34,603 bases of DNA from Bacillota bacterium (GTDB lineage Bacteria > Bacillota > Sulfobacillia > Sulfobacillales > JAIMBI01), in assembly GCA_021818685.1 (NCBI GenBank), contig JAKATP010000018.1:1-34603 (forward strand), given 5' to 3'. This document shows, piece by piece, positions 8,950-16,924 of the stretch (the first letter of the stretch is position 1; each line of letters begins with the position of its first letter). The position numbers were made by a program, and so were the translations under genes. The notes under the pieces were generated by a model. The model was not told the origin of the DNA, searched no databases, and was given only the letters and a program-made list of their open reading frames with translations.

Positions 8950-8968
8950 CCCCTCGAAGCGTGAGGGG
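8950..8968 (+). other. Inverted repeat between alpha-galactosidase and propeller genes
   Basis: CCCCTC (8950-8955) and GAGGGG (8963-8968) form a 6-base stem with a 7-base loop in the 77-base gap between two same-strand genes. No T-run follows, so it may be a weak attenuator or an mRNA processing hairpin. It ends about 20 bases before the GGGTGAGGTGG ribosome site of the next gene. Confidence 0.3.
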
Positions 8969-8991
8969 ATCGAGAAGGGTGAGGTGGCGAG

Positions 8992-11900
8992 ATGCCGGAC
9001 GGTGGGTGGCGATGGCGGCTCGTGGGACCGCACCGGGGTGGCCGCGTGGCCGCCGTGGCGGGAGACCCCTCCGATCCGCTCGTTTATTATTTTGGTGCGG
9101 CCGCCGGCGGGATCTGGAAGACGGACGACGCCGGTCTTAGCTGGAAGAACGTCTCCGATGGATTCCTGACGACGGCTTCTGTGGGTGCCCTGGCGGTCGC
9201 GGCGGCGGATTCCAACGTGATCTATGCCGGGACGGGTGAGGCATGCATCCGTGGCAACGTGTCGTACGGCGACGGCGTTTACCGGTCCGACGATGCCGGG
9301 ATGAGCTGGCGGAACCTGGGACTCCACGATACGCGCCACATCGCGCGGGTGAGGGTGCACCCGAACGATCCGGATCTGGTCTACGTGGCCGCCCTCGGAC
9401 ACGCATTCGGCCCCAGCGGAGAACGGGGCGTATATCGGAGCACGGACGGCGGACATCGCTTTGAGCGGATCTTATTTCGCGACGAAAATTCGGGGGCCGT
9501 CGATCTGAGCCTCGATCCTCAAAACCCCCGCATCCTGTACGCGGCGTTGTGGGACGCCCGCCGTTATCCCTGGAAGCTTGTGAGCGGAGGTCCTGGAAGT
9601 TCCCTTTACCGCAGTGTCGATGGGGGAGAAAGCTGGGTCGAACTCACCGACCGGCCGGGACTCCCCGACGGCCTGAAAGGGCGGATCGGCGTCGCCTGCT
9701 CGCCCGCACAGGCGGGACGCGTATGGGCGGCGGTGGAGTCGAAAGAGGGTGGTCTGTTCCGGTCCGACGATCGCGGCGAGTCGTGGCGCCGGGTTTCAGA
9801 CCGTCCCGACCTTGTGCAGCGGCCCTGGTACTATATGCACCTGTTTGCCCATCCCACGGACCCCGAGACGGTTTATGTACTGAATCTTGGGGTGTGGCGA
9901 TCGCCCGACGGCGGCGAGCACTTCGAGGAAGTGCCCAACCCTTACGGGGACAACCATGACCTCTGGATCGACCCTCGTTCGCCGGCCCGGATGATCCTGG
10001 GCAACGACGGCGGCGCCTCCGTAACCCAAAACGGCGGCCGGACCTGGTCCTCACTTTACAATCAGCCCACAGGTCAGTTTTACCACGTGGTCACCGACAC
10101 CCAGGAGTGGTACCGGATCTACGGAGCGCAGCAGGACAACACGACGCTCTCGGTGCCGAGTCGCGTCGACGCCGGGACCATCAGCCTGGCTGACTGCTAT
10201 ACGGTGGGAGGCGGGGAGAGCGGGTTCGTAGCGGTACGGGCCGATGACCCGAACATTGTTTATGCCGGAAGCTATGCCTCGCGCATGACCCGGTACGACC
10301 ATCGCACCCGGAGTCAGGTCGACATCACGATCTGGCCGGAGGATCCCATTGGATATGGCGCAGGAGAGCTCCGATACCGATTTCAGTGGACGTTTCCGAT
10401 TGTGGTGTCGCCGCACGATCCGGGCCTTCTCTACGCGGCCGGTAACCAGGTGTTCGTGTCCCGCGACGGGGGGCAGCGATGGACGCCCATCAGCCCCGAT
10501 CTCACCCGGGCGGACCCGTCGACGCTGGGACCATCAGGCGGGCCGATCACCCAGGACAATGTCTCCACCGAGTACTACGCCACCGTGTTTGCTTTCGCCG
10601 AGTCACCGTGCGAGCCCGGTCGGTTGTGGGCTGGGTCCGACGACGGGCGGGTGCACATGTCCCCCGACGGTGGCGCCAGTTGGCAGGATGTCACCCCGCC
10701 CAGCCTGCCCGAATGGGCGCTCGTGAGCATCATCGAACCGTCTCCCCATCAGGCCCGCACGGCATATCTGGCCGCGACGCGCTACAAGCTCGACGATACG
10801 GCCCCCTATCTCTTCCGAACGGATAATGCCGGGGTCAGCTGGACTCTTATCGTGGATGGCATCCCGAGAAGCGACTACACCCGAGTTGTGCGGGAGGATC
10901 CGTCTCGCGAAGGACTCCTCTACTGCGGAACGGAGACGGGGATCTACGTCTCTTACGACCGGGGAGACCACTGGCAGCCGCTGGCAGGTGGGGGGTTTCC
11001 CGTGGTGCCGGTGCACGACCTTGCCATTCATGGAGACGCCCTGGTGGTGGCCACCCACGGCCGTGGCTTCTATGTGCTGGACAATCTGTGGGCCGTGCGG
11101 GCCGCGGATCGGCCTGGCTTCAATGAGGAGTTGCAGCTGGTCCCGCCGCTTCCGGCCTACCGGGGCTCCTCTCCGTACATTCCGTCCGCGCGGCCGGGTG
11201 AGCGGACGTATCTCCACGCCACCCACGGTGACGCCATCGCCGAGGTCGGACAGGATGAAGGCGGTAAGACCGTTCGGCCCCTCACCGCCGGCGAGAATCT
11301 GCCGCCGGGATTGACGATGGACTACTACGTGCCGGACGACGAAGGTCTCTTGCTGGAAATTTTCATCGAGGATGCGACGGGGCACACCCTTCGGCGTTTT
11401 TCCAATGAATCGGGTCCTGAGGGCGAGCGGCGTCCTTCGGCTGCCCGTGGCCACCACCGGTTCCGGTGGGACTTGAAACTTGAAAGCGCCACCGCCCTTT
11501 CGGAGAGCGCGCCGCTGTCACCGTACTGGGGTGGAGGACTGGACGGCCCCGAACTCGTGCCGGGGCGTTATCGGATTCGGCTCGTGCGCGGGAGCTTCGA
11601 GCGAGACGCCTGGTTTGAGGTGCGCCCGCACCCGGGCTCCACCGTGAGGGCCGACGACTACGCGGCGCAGTTTGACCTCCTCCTCGCCATCCGTGACAAG
11701 ATTTCCGCCGTGCATGAGCTGGTTGCGTCCAGTCGGCGTGTTCGCGCCGCTCTCCTGGCCTGGCAGGAACGCTTGTCCCGGCACGGAGCCGGGGCCCGAG
11801 AGGCCGCTCAGGCGGCGGCTCGGATCGCGGACGCTTTGGTGGCGGCGGAGGCTGAGCTGGTCGAGGTACGCGGCCGCAGCCGCGCGGACTCGTTTAATTA

Positions 11901-12108
11901 TCCGCCGAAAGTCAACAGCAAGCTCGCGTCACTGCAATCGACTGTCGCCTACGGGGACGGCCGGCCGCCAGAGCAGTGCGTGGCGGTGTTCGCGTATTTG
12001 GCGGGTGAGGCGGATCGCGGGATGTCGCGGCTGCGGAATCTGCTGGAAGAGGAAGTCCCCCGGGTTTCCCGCCTTATTCGCGAGGCGGGGGTGGATCCCC
12101 TGGCGTGA
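8992..12108 (+). CDS. Large Asp-box (BNR/sortilin-like) beta-propeller protein
   Basis: The 1038 residues belong to the Asp-box propeller proteins often labelled VPS10/BNR or 'glycosyl hydrolase'. At least ten Asp boxes (S/T-x-D-x-G-x-x-W/F) are visible between residues about 43 and 660, for example KTDDAGLSW, RSDDAGMSW, RSVDGGESW, RSDDRGESW, SRDGGQRW, SPDGGASW, RTDNAGVSW and SYDRGDHW. After the propeller come an Ig-like beta domain (about 770-880) and a helical C-terminus rich in Ala, Arg and Glu. Most relatives I know of are exported; this one has no signal peptide. The GGTGAGGTGG ribosome site supports the start, and the opening WRLVGPHRGGRVAAVAG matches the family's first blade. Position beside GH78 and GH27 hints at glycan handling, but no catalytic residues can be named. 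Confidence 0.8.
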   Translation: MPDGGWRWRLVGPHRGGRVAAVAGDPSDPLVYYFGAAAGGIWKTDDAGLSWKNVSDGFLTTASVGALAVAAADSNVIYAGTGEACIRGNVSYGDGVYRSDDAGMSWRNLGLHDTRHIARVRVHPNDPDLVYVAALGHAFGPSGERGVYRSTDGGHRFERILFRDENSGAVDLSLDPQNPRILYAALWDARRYPWKLVSGGPGSSLYRSVDGGESWVELTDRPGLPDGLKGRIGVACSPAQAGRVWAAVESKEGGLFRSDDRGESWRRVSDRPDLVQRPWYYMHLFAHPTDPETVYVLNLGVWRSPDGGEHFEEVPNPYGDNHDLWIDPRSPARMILGNDGGASVTQNGGRTWSSLYNQPTGQFYHVVTDTQEWYRIYGAQQDNTTLSVPSRVDAGTISLADCYTVGGGESGFVAVRADDPNIVYAGSYASRMTRYDHRTRSQVDITIWPEDPIGYGAGELRYRFQWTFPIVVSPHDPGLLYAAGNQVFVSRDGGQRWTPISPDLTRADPSTLGPSGGPITQDNVSTEYYATVFAFAESPCEPGRLWAGSDDGRVHMSPDGGASWQDVTPPSLPEWALVSIIEPSPHQARTAYLAATRYKLDDTAPYLFRTDNAGVSWTLIVDGIPRSDYTRVVREDPSREGLLYCGTETGIYVSYDRGDHWQPLAGGGFPVVPVHDLAIHGDALVVATHGRGFYVLDNLWAVRAADRPGFNEELQLVPPLPAYRGSSPYIPSARPGERTYLHATHGDAIAEVGQDEGGKTVRPLTAGENLPPGLTMDYYVPDDEGLLLEIFIEDATGHTLRRFSNESGPEGERRPSAARGHHRFRWDLKLESATALSESAPLSPYWGGGLDGPELVPGRYRIRLVRGSFERDAWFEVRPHPGSTVRADDYAAQFDLLLAIRDKISAVHELVASSRRVRAALLAWQERLSRHGAGAREAAQAAARIADALVAAEAELVEVRGRSRADSFNYPPKVNSKLASLQSTVAYGDGRPPEQCVAVFAYLAGEADRGMSRLRNLLEEEVPRVSRLIREAGVDPLA

Positions 12109-12129
12109 CCGCGTTCCGATCGGTTTTTT
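12108..12129 (+). terminator. Weak terminator-like element after the propeller gene
   Basis: Immediately after the propeller stop codon, a short stem (ACCG 12108-12111 with CGGT 12121-12124, or the self-complementary CCGATCGG) runs into six T residues (12124-12129). The stem is short, so termination may be partial. It marks the end of the glycan block and the left edge of the non-coding stretch that follows. Confidence 0.35.
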
Positions 12130-12535
12130 CGCCAGCAGGTAGCCGGATGACCCTAAAGAGGGTCGAGGCTGTCATCGGTGACAGGGGCAGGGTACGCGGG
12201 AGCTCTTCTGCCGCGGTTCGTTGTCCGTCTTCGGGCGTCTCGCAAGGGCCTCGGTCCCCCCGTCAGGGTAGGAGGCCCAAGACGCCTGCGGACCCGAAAG
12301 CCGAAAGGAGAGAATGCGCATTTATCGCGACACCGGGCCTCAGAGCCAAGACATCTCGCCTCCAGACGACGGATTCACCGTGGGGCGAGAGCGTGCCGGA
12401 GATTCATCCTCACCGGCAGGTCCAGACAGAAGAACCCCGGTTTTCTGCGGCTGTTTACCGAGGTGGGAGGCTGCGGACCCGAGTTCTTGGCTAGCCGGAC
12501 CGGTCGTGGGGGACGGTGACCGCCGGTGCACGGCG
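12130..12535 (+). other. Non-coding stretch with nested hairpins, possible structured RNA
   Basis: There is no credible gene over about 400 bases. Successive stems include GACCCT/AGGGTC with an AAAG loop (12149-12164), CTGTCA/TGACAG with a TCGG loop (12169-12184), GGCAG/CTGCC (12186-12212), a long hairpin GGCGTCT...AGACGCC enclosing GGGCCTC/GAGGCCC (12234-12286), TGCCGG/CCGGCA (near 12394-12418) and CGCCG/CGGCG (near 12521-12535). CTGCGGACCCGA occurs twice (12286-12297 and 12471-12482). I could not match it to RNase P RNA, tmRNA, SRP RNA, 6S RNA, T-boxes or common riboswitches by their core motifs. GC-rich DNA folds easily, so this is only a candidate. GAAAGGAG at 12302-12309 precedes an ATG at 12314 whose product looks random. 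Confidence 0.3.
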
Positions 12536-12563
12536 TTCAAGGGCGATCCCTGCGACGTACAAT
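12536..12563 (+). promoter_or_regulatory. Promoter of the rhomboid-like gene
   Basis: The -10 box TACAAT (12558-12563) matches the consensus at five of six positions. TTCAAG (12536-12541) can serve as a weak -35 box with a 16-base spacer. The predicted start near 12570 leaves a leader of about 12 bases before the GTG at 12582. This separates the rhomboid-like gene from the structured stretch upstream. Confidence 0.5.
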
Positions 12564-12581
12564 GGAGAGTGGGGGTGCGGG

Positions 12582-13184
12582 GTGGATCGGGAGACTCGTA
12601 ATTACTGGCGCCAGCAGACGCGCGTTAATCATCGTTACCGGCGTCCCTACGGAGGCGGCGGGGGCTCGTTTGCGTCATTCCCGGTCACCGTAATTCTGAT
12701 CGGATTGATGGTGGTCATGACCCTCATCGGTCTTGTGGTTCCGGGATGGAGTTTTGCGGTGGCGGCCGTTCCCGGCGGGCGCCTCTTATTGATCCTGCTG
12801 TCGGTCGTGACGCCGGGAAGCCTGCTGGGACTCGTGTTTGCCGCCCTCTTCGTATGGCTTCTGGGCTCCGAACTGGAGGGCTCTCTCACCCGCGGGCAGT
12901 ATCTGCTCGTGTTTTTCGCCTCGGGCGTAGTCGGGGCGCTCCTCGGCGGTGCTGTGGACGGCTTTGGCCTGGGCGGCTCTGTGGCCGCCTTCGGTCTCGC
13001 CGGCGCCTATGCATTTCTGATGGCGAGGAGTCATGGCCAGGGTGCCTCACTGCAGTGGGTGCTGATCCTGCTTCTCATCAACGTGGTCTTGTCGGGCTTC
13101 AATATCGCGGCACTGCTCAGCATGTTGGGGGCTTTTGGGACGGGCCTCGCCATCATGGCGGTCACGGCTCAGACAAGACGCTGA
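12582..13184 (+). CDS. Rhomboid-like membrane protein lacking the catalytic His
   Basis: The 200-residue protein has a basic, glycine-rich cytoplasmic N-terminus (about 30 residues) and about six membrane helices laid out as in rhomboids. The segment GFGLGGSVAAFGLAGAYAF (about residues 126-144) lies where active rhomboids have GxSGAxxGL. The serine is kept, but the following glycine is valine. In the last helix, where the catalytic His sits (usually AHxxG), the sequence is NIAALLSMLGAFGTG, with no His. The protein is therefore probably a rhomboid-fold pseudoprotease or an unrelated six-helix protein. The GTG start at 12582 sits just after a TACAAT promoter; an ATG at 12516 lies upstream of that promoter and is rejected. 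The zinc deacylase gene begins 28 bases downstream. Confidence 0.7.
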   Translation: MDRETRNYWRQQTRVNHRYRRPYGGGGGSFASFPVTVILIGLMVVMTLIGLVVPGWSFAVAAVPGGRLLLILLSVVTPGSLLGLVFAALFVWLLGSELEGSLTRGQYLLVFFASGVVGALLGGAVDGFGLGGSVAAFGLAGAYAFLMARSHGQGASLQWVLILLLINVVLSGFNIAALLSMLGAFGTGLAIMAVTAQTRR

Positions 13185-13212
13185 GGATTCCGGCAACGAG
13201 GGAGGAGACCGC

Positions 13213-14133
13213 ATGAGCGGGACCGAGCGGGGGTATCTCGACGTCGACGGCACGGCGGTGAAGATTCCGTATACGCGGGTGGAGGGACGGCAGGCGGGTC
13301 CCCACCTGCTTGTGACCGGCGGTGTTCACGGAGGCGAATATCCGGGAATCGAGGCCGCCATCCGCTTCGCCAGCATGCTTGACCCCCGCACACTCCGCGG
13401 TGGCGTGACGATCATCCACATGGCCAATCCGCCCGCCTTTTATGGGAAAAGCCAGTACGTGGTGCCGCTTGACGGCAAGAACCTGAACCGGGAGTTTCCC
13501 GGCAGCGCCCGCGGCACGGTGAGTCAGCGTATGGCCTACGCCGTGTTTCAGCTGGCCCGGCACGCCGATGCGTGGGTGGATCTGCACGGGGGCGACATCC
13601 ATGAGGCGTTGGTTCCGTTTGTGATCTACTCGCCGCTCGGTAACCCGGCCGTGGCGGAACGATCGCGATCCATGGCTCACGCCTATGGAATCTCCGTGCT
13701 GGTGGAGTCCGCGTCCCTTGAAGGCGGGAGCTACGCCACCGCCTCGCTAAACGGGATTGCCGCGATTCTGGCCGAATCGGGCCAGATGGGACAGCTCGAC
13801 GAGGCCGCCGTGCAGAGGCACCTCGATGGTCTCTTCCGGGTGCTGCACCTCCTCGGCATGCTTGATCATCCGGGTCTGTCCGAGATTCCCCCCGACTCCC
13901 ATCGTGTGTACACCCGCAATCTCTGGGTGCATGCGCCCGTGGGTGGACTTCATTACCCGGCGGTGCGGGTGGGAGACGAGGTCCGCAAGGGACAAATCGG
14001 GGCCCGCATCCAAAACGAGTGGGGCGAGGTGGTGGCGGAGATGGCAGCGCCGTCCGATGGCCGCGTCCTCTTTCAGGCCACATCGCTTGCGATCACTCCA
14101 GGCGATCCGCTGTTTGCCGTGGTGGCCCCCTAA
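13213..14133 (+). CDS. Succinylglutamate desuccinylase/aspartoacylase-family zinc deacylase
   Basis: This cytoplasmic M14-like metalloenzyme hydrolyses an N-acyl amino acid or similar amide. The start at 13213 has GGAGGAG directly upstream and gives 306 residues. The zinc ligands are visible: His39 and Glu42 in GGVHGGEYPG, and His125 in WVDLHGGD. DGKNLNREFPG (88-98) carries the substrate-binding Asn-Arg pair, and the protein ends with the barrel-sandwich domain typical of this family (VGDEVRKGQIGARI, PSDGRVLF, GDPLFAVVAP). The substrate cannot be read from sequence. Arginine-catabolic succinylglutamate is unlikely because no other ast genes are present, so a generic N-acyl amino acid deacylase is the safer call. 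It probably shares a transcript with the rhomboid-like gene. Confidence 0.85.
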   Translation: MSGTERGYLDVDGTAVKIPYTRVEGRQAGPHLLVTGGVHGGEYPGIEAAIRFASMLDPRTLRGGVTIIHMANPPAFYGKSQYVVPLDGKNLNREFPGSARGTVSQRMAYAVFQLARHADAWVDLHGGDIHEALVPFVIYSPLGNPAVAERSRSMAHAYGISVLVESASLEGGSYATASLNGIAAILAESGQMGQLDEAAVQRHLDGLFRVLHLLGMLDHPGLSEIPPDSHRVYTRNLWVHAPVGGLHYPAVRVGDEVRKGQIGARIQNEWGEVVAEMAAPSDGRVLFQATSLAITPGDPLFAVVAP

Positions 14134-14144
14134 GCGAGTGCGGC

Positions 14145-14948
14145 TCAGATCCAGCTGACACGAGCGGCGCTGTCTACGTCCGCCGGACGGAGGTGGTAAA
14201 GGGCATCGAGGAGCGCCGCGTGGAAGGTTCCGGGGCCGTGGGCAACGGCCCGAGCCTGTTCCGCCGCCACCTCGAAGCTCACGAGCGATGCGATGACGGC
14301 CAGGAGGGTGTCGTCCTGACGAGGCTCCCGGTTCGCCACGGCGACGAAGGCTCCCACCAGCGCCGACAGACTGCAGCCGGTGGCCGTGACCCGGGTCAGC
14401 CAGGGGTCGCCGTTTTCGATGCGGGCCGTGCGACGGCCGTCGGTCACAATGTCGACCGGACCGGTGGCCGCAACCACCCCTGCGAGGCGCCGGGCCAGGC
14501 TTGCCGCCTCATCCACCGGCAGGCCGCCGGAGTGGGCGTCAACGCCGCGCACGATCCCGGTTCCGCCCGTCAGCACGGCGACCTCGGCCGCATTGCCCCG
14601 GATCACAAGGGGCGGGTGGATGCTCAACAGGCGTGCTGCCACCTCGGTGCGGTAGCGGGTGGCCCCGACTCCGACGGGGTCCAGCACCACCGGCACCCCG
14701 TGGCGGGCCGCCGAGGCCTGCGCCAGCTCCATCGCGTCCACCCAGGCAGGTTCAAGGGTGCCGATGTTCAGCACCAGGGCCCCTGCTGCCGCTGCCATTT
14801 CCTCCACTTCTTCCGCTGCATGCGCCATCACCGGGGAGGCGCCGGCCGCAAGCAGCGTGTTGGCGGCGATCTGCATGGCGACATAGTTCGTGATGTTGTG
14901 AACCAGCGGTCCCTCTTGGCGCACGCGCTCCAACCACTCTCCGTACAC
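14145..14948 (-). CDS. thiM: Hydroxyethylthiazole kinase
   Basis: ThiM phosphorylates 4-methyl-5-(2-hydroxyethyl)thiazole with ATP so that it can be rejoined to the pyrimidine in thiamin salvage. The 267 residues match the family length. Signatures are PLVHNITNYVAMQIAANTLLAAGASPVM at the N-terminus, VLDPVGVGATRYR in the middle, RGNAAEVAVLTG, and the anion-hole/ATP segment TRVTATGCSLSALVGAF with its conserved Cys. The GTG start at 14948 follows GGGGGGA. It lies 11 bases after the stop of a CocE-type hydrolase on the same strand and is probably translated from the same mRNA. No TPP riboswitch is visible upstream of either gene, which is unusual for a thiamin salvage gene in this kind of bacterium. 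Confidence 0.93.
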   Translation of the reverse strand: MYGEWLERVRQEGPLVHNITNYVAMQIAANTLLAAGASPVMAHAAEEVEEMAAAAGALVLNIGTLEPAWVDAMELAQASAARHGVPVVLDPVGVGATRYRTEVAARLLSIHPPLVIRGNAAEVAVLTGGTGIVRGVDAHSGGLPVDEAASLARRLAGVVAATGPVDIVTDGRRTARIENGDPWLTRVTATGCSLSALVGAFVAVANREPRQDDTLLAVIASLVSFEVAAEQARAVAHGPGTFHAALLDALYHLRPADVDSAARVSWI

Positions 14949-14959
14949 GAAATCCCCCC

Positions 14960-16702
14960 TTAAAGACGCATCAGGTGCAGGATGCTGGGATGCGCGCGGT
15001 CGTGAAACACGTGCTGCTCCGCGATGGCCATCGCACTGCTCACGATACCAGACGAGCCCGTGTTGAGGTTCCGATCCCAGCGCGGAAAGCTGCTGCTGGT
15101 GATGTCAAGCCTTATCCGGTGCCCCGCCAAAAAGGTATTCGCCGTGGCCCACAGGTCTATCGTCAGCTCGTAAACGCGGTGAGGCTCAGCGGGTCGGAGT
15201 TGGCTGTCCGCCGGACGGTCCCAGTTCACCTCCCGCGCACTTAAGCGGAGAATGCCGTCGGTCAGCGGATAGGCGCGCCCGTCGGGATACACGTCCACCA
15301 ACCGCGCCACAAAGTCGGTATCGGGCGCCGATGTGGCGGCGTGCAGGGTGACGGAGACGGCGCCCATCACCGTGACGTTTTCCTGAAGCGGGGCGCTCGT
15401 GTAGCACAACACGTCCGGTCGAGACTCTACCGGCGCCTGGTCGAGGGGACCCGGCCGAAAGGTGCCGGCGAGGAGCAGCGGGCCGCCGACCGTTGGCACC
15501 GGATTCATGGGATCATAGAAAAACCGGTCAGGCGCTTCGTCGACCGGCGGGACCTCATCGAGCACGCCGGTGCCCCCTGCCGTGTTGGCGCCCGAGCGTG
15601 CGTGCAGAAACAAGTTCCACGGGTAGACGTCAGGTGGAGGCCAATCCGCCAGATACCGCCATCGATTCTCCCCCATCACGAAAATCTGCACGGGCGCTTC
15701 GTCCGCCCAGGTGCCCGCGCGTCCCTGCAGCACTGCGTCAAACCAGCGCAGATGAAGGGCGGTTACGTCCTCACGGAGGTTGATGAGGGCGCCGGAAGCA
15801 GCGACACCGAAGTTCACGTCACCAGTCAACCCGGAAAACGTGCCATGCGTCCAGGGCCCGATAACCAGACGGGGACCGAAGGGCCGTCCGTGGCCCGAAA
15901 ACGCCTTGTAGGCGCGAAGGGTCTCGCCAAGAAAGACGTCATACCAGCCTCCCAGCACAAGGACCGGGAGGTTCATCTCGCTCCAGTACCGGTCCACGTT
16001 GAGGCGATCCCAGTAAGGGTCGTCGAGGGTCAGTTGGAGCTGACGGTAAAATGACGGCACCACGTTCTGAAGACCACGAAAGTCCATCAGCGGCAGTGTC
16101 CAATAACCGCGAGAGTCGAGCATGTCAATCTCTTCTGCCAGCTGCCAACCTGCCGCGGCGAGTGCGAGCGGATCATGCGGGTGTCGGCGCATCACGGCAT
16201 CGGGGGCAATGGCGGCCAGCAGCCACGCGAGCCATAAGCCCCACTCGAGCGCGCCTCCCCGGCGAAAGGCACCGCGAAAAAAATTACCCCAGGTAATGGC
16301 TGGAACGAGAGTTTTCAGGTGGGGCGGGCGCTCCACTGCCGCCTGCCATTGCGTCATGCCGAAATAGGATGCGCCAAACATCCCCACCTGTCCATCTGCC
16401 CCCGGCAGGCGCGCCGCCCACTCAACCGTGTCATAGCCGTCATGAAACTCGTCTTCAAACGGCGTGAAGGTTCCTTCGGAACGGAACCGTCCGCGCACAT
16501 CCTGCGCCACGACGATATAACCCCGCTCCGCGGCCCGTAGAGGATCCACCAGGGATGTGGCGAGTCCCAGATCTTTGCCGTAGGGGAGCCGAGTCAGAAG
16601 GACCGGGTGGCGCTCCCCGTCGTCCGGTCGGTATACATTGGCCTTAAGCCGCGTGCCGTCACGCATGGCCACGTCTACATGTTTGTCGACAATGACGCGC
16701 AT
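14960..16702 (-). CDS. CocE/NonD-type alpha/beta hydrolase (X-Pro dipeptidyl-peptidase-like)
   Basis: This 580-residue serine hydrolase belongs to the S15 peptidase/cocaine esterase group. It opens with RDGTRLKANVYRP and LLTRLPYGKD, then VAQDVRGRFRSEG (oxyanion-hole region). The nucleophile elbow GMFGASYFGMTQW fits G-x-S-Y-x-G. The lid-like helical insertion follows, then the aspartate and WTHGTFSGLTG histidine segments, and a C-terminal jelly-roll (FVARLVDVYPDGRAYPLTDGILRLSARE ... HRIRLDITSSSFPRWDRN). The start at 16702 has GGAGGG 7 bases upstream; a longer reading to 16993 adds 97 low-quality residues overlapping the divergent gene. There is no signal peptide. Relatives include cocaine esterase, glutaryl-7-ACA acylase and amino-acid ester hydrolase, so the substrate is unknown. 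thiM follows immediately. Confidence 0.87.
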   Translation of the reverse strand: MRVIVDKHVDVAMRDGTRLKANVYRPDDGERHPVLLTRLPYGKDLGLATSLVDPLRAAERGYIVVAQDVRGRFRSEGTFTPFEDEFHDGYDTVEWAARLPGADGQVGMFGASYFGMTQWQAAVERPPHLKTLVPAITWGNFFRGAFRRGGALEWGLWLAWLLAAIAPDAVMRRHPHDPLALAAAGWQLAEEIDMLDSRGYWTLPLMDFRGLQNVVPSFYRQLQLTLDDPYWDRLNVDRYWSEMNLPVLVLGGWYDVFLGETLRAYKAFSGHGRPFGPRLVIGPWTHGTFSGLTGDVNFGVAASGALINLREDVTALHLRWFDAVLQGRAGTWADEAPVQIFVMGENRWRYLADWPPPDVYPWNLFLHARSGANTAGGTGVLDEVPPVDEAPDRFFYDPMNPVPTVGGPLLLAGTFRPGPLDQAPVESRPDVLCYTSAPLQENVTVMGAVSVTLHAATSAPDTDFVARLVDVYPDGRAYPLTDGILRLSAREVNWDRPADSQLRPAEPHRVYELTIDLWATANTFLAGHRIRLDITSSSFPRWDRNLNTGSSGIVSSAMAIAEQHVFHDRAHPSILHLMRL

Positions 16703-16878
16703 CCGGTGTCCCTCCACTCTTTGGTATCTCCGCCATAAAGCGTCCTTTCTCTGAGGGTACCGCGTTCTGCGCCCAGGTCCCGACGCCTCTAAAATTTCCC
16801 GTAGCCAAGGACCCGAGGCAGTTCGCGCCGAAGACAGGCAACTGCGAGGGGCCACGGCTGGGGTGAGCATGAGCAGCA

Positions 16879-16888
16879 CCCGTACGGG
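16879..16888. promoter_or_regulatory. Perfect palindrome in the divergent gap, possible operator
   Basis: CCCGTACGGG is a 10-base perfect palindrome 36 bases before the GTG of the acyl-CoA ligase gene. It lies within the 222-base divergent gap shared with the CocE-type hydrolase. Its size fits the core of a repressor site, but no regulator is encoded nearby and such palindromes occur by chance in GC-rich DNA. I see no gene in the gap. Confidence 0.25.
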
Positions 16889-16924
16889 AACCTGGGCCGC
16901 TGCCGCTCGAAAGGGGACCGCCCG

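Noticed and set aside
12138-12154. GGTAGCCGGATGACC, similar to part of a c-di-GMP (GEMM) riboswitch
   Set aside because: The conserved first half of GEMM (GCAAAGCC-type segment) and the second stem are absent.
12394-12445. AGATTCATCC...ACAGAAGAACCCCGG, loosely like the 3' end of RNase P RNA
   Set aside because: The obligatory GAGGAAAGTCC segment is missing upstream and the stem order does not fit RNase P.
12105-12494. 129-codon frame overlapping the propeller stop codon by ATGA-like geometry
   Set aside because: GTGA overlap is present, but the frame crosses the T6 terminator-like run and multiple hairpins, and the product is low-complexity Arg/Ser/Pro.
12314-12601. 95-codon frame with a good GAAAGGAG ribosome site
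   Set aside because: The product looks random (Arg/Gly/Ser/Pro/Cys-rich), and it runs through the promoter and start of the rhomboid-like gene; mentioned only as an alternative for the structured stretch.
16753-16764. GAGGGTACCGCG, resembling a T-box antiterminator core
   Set aside because: The core GGTGG is incomplete, there is no room or sequence for stem I or a specifier loop, no terminator follows, and the downstream acyl-CoA ligase gene is not a usual T-box target.
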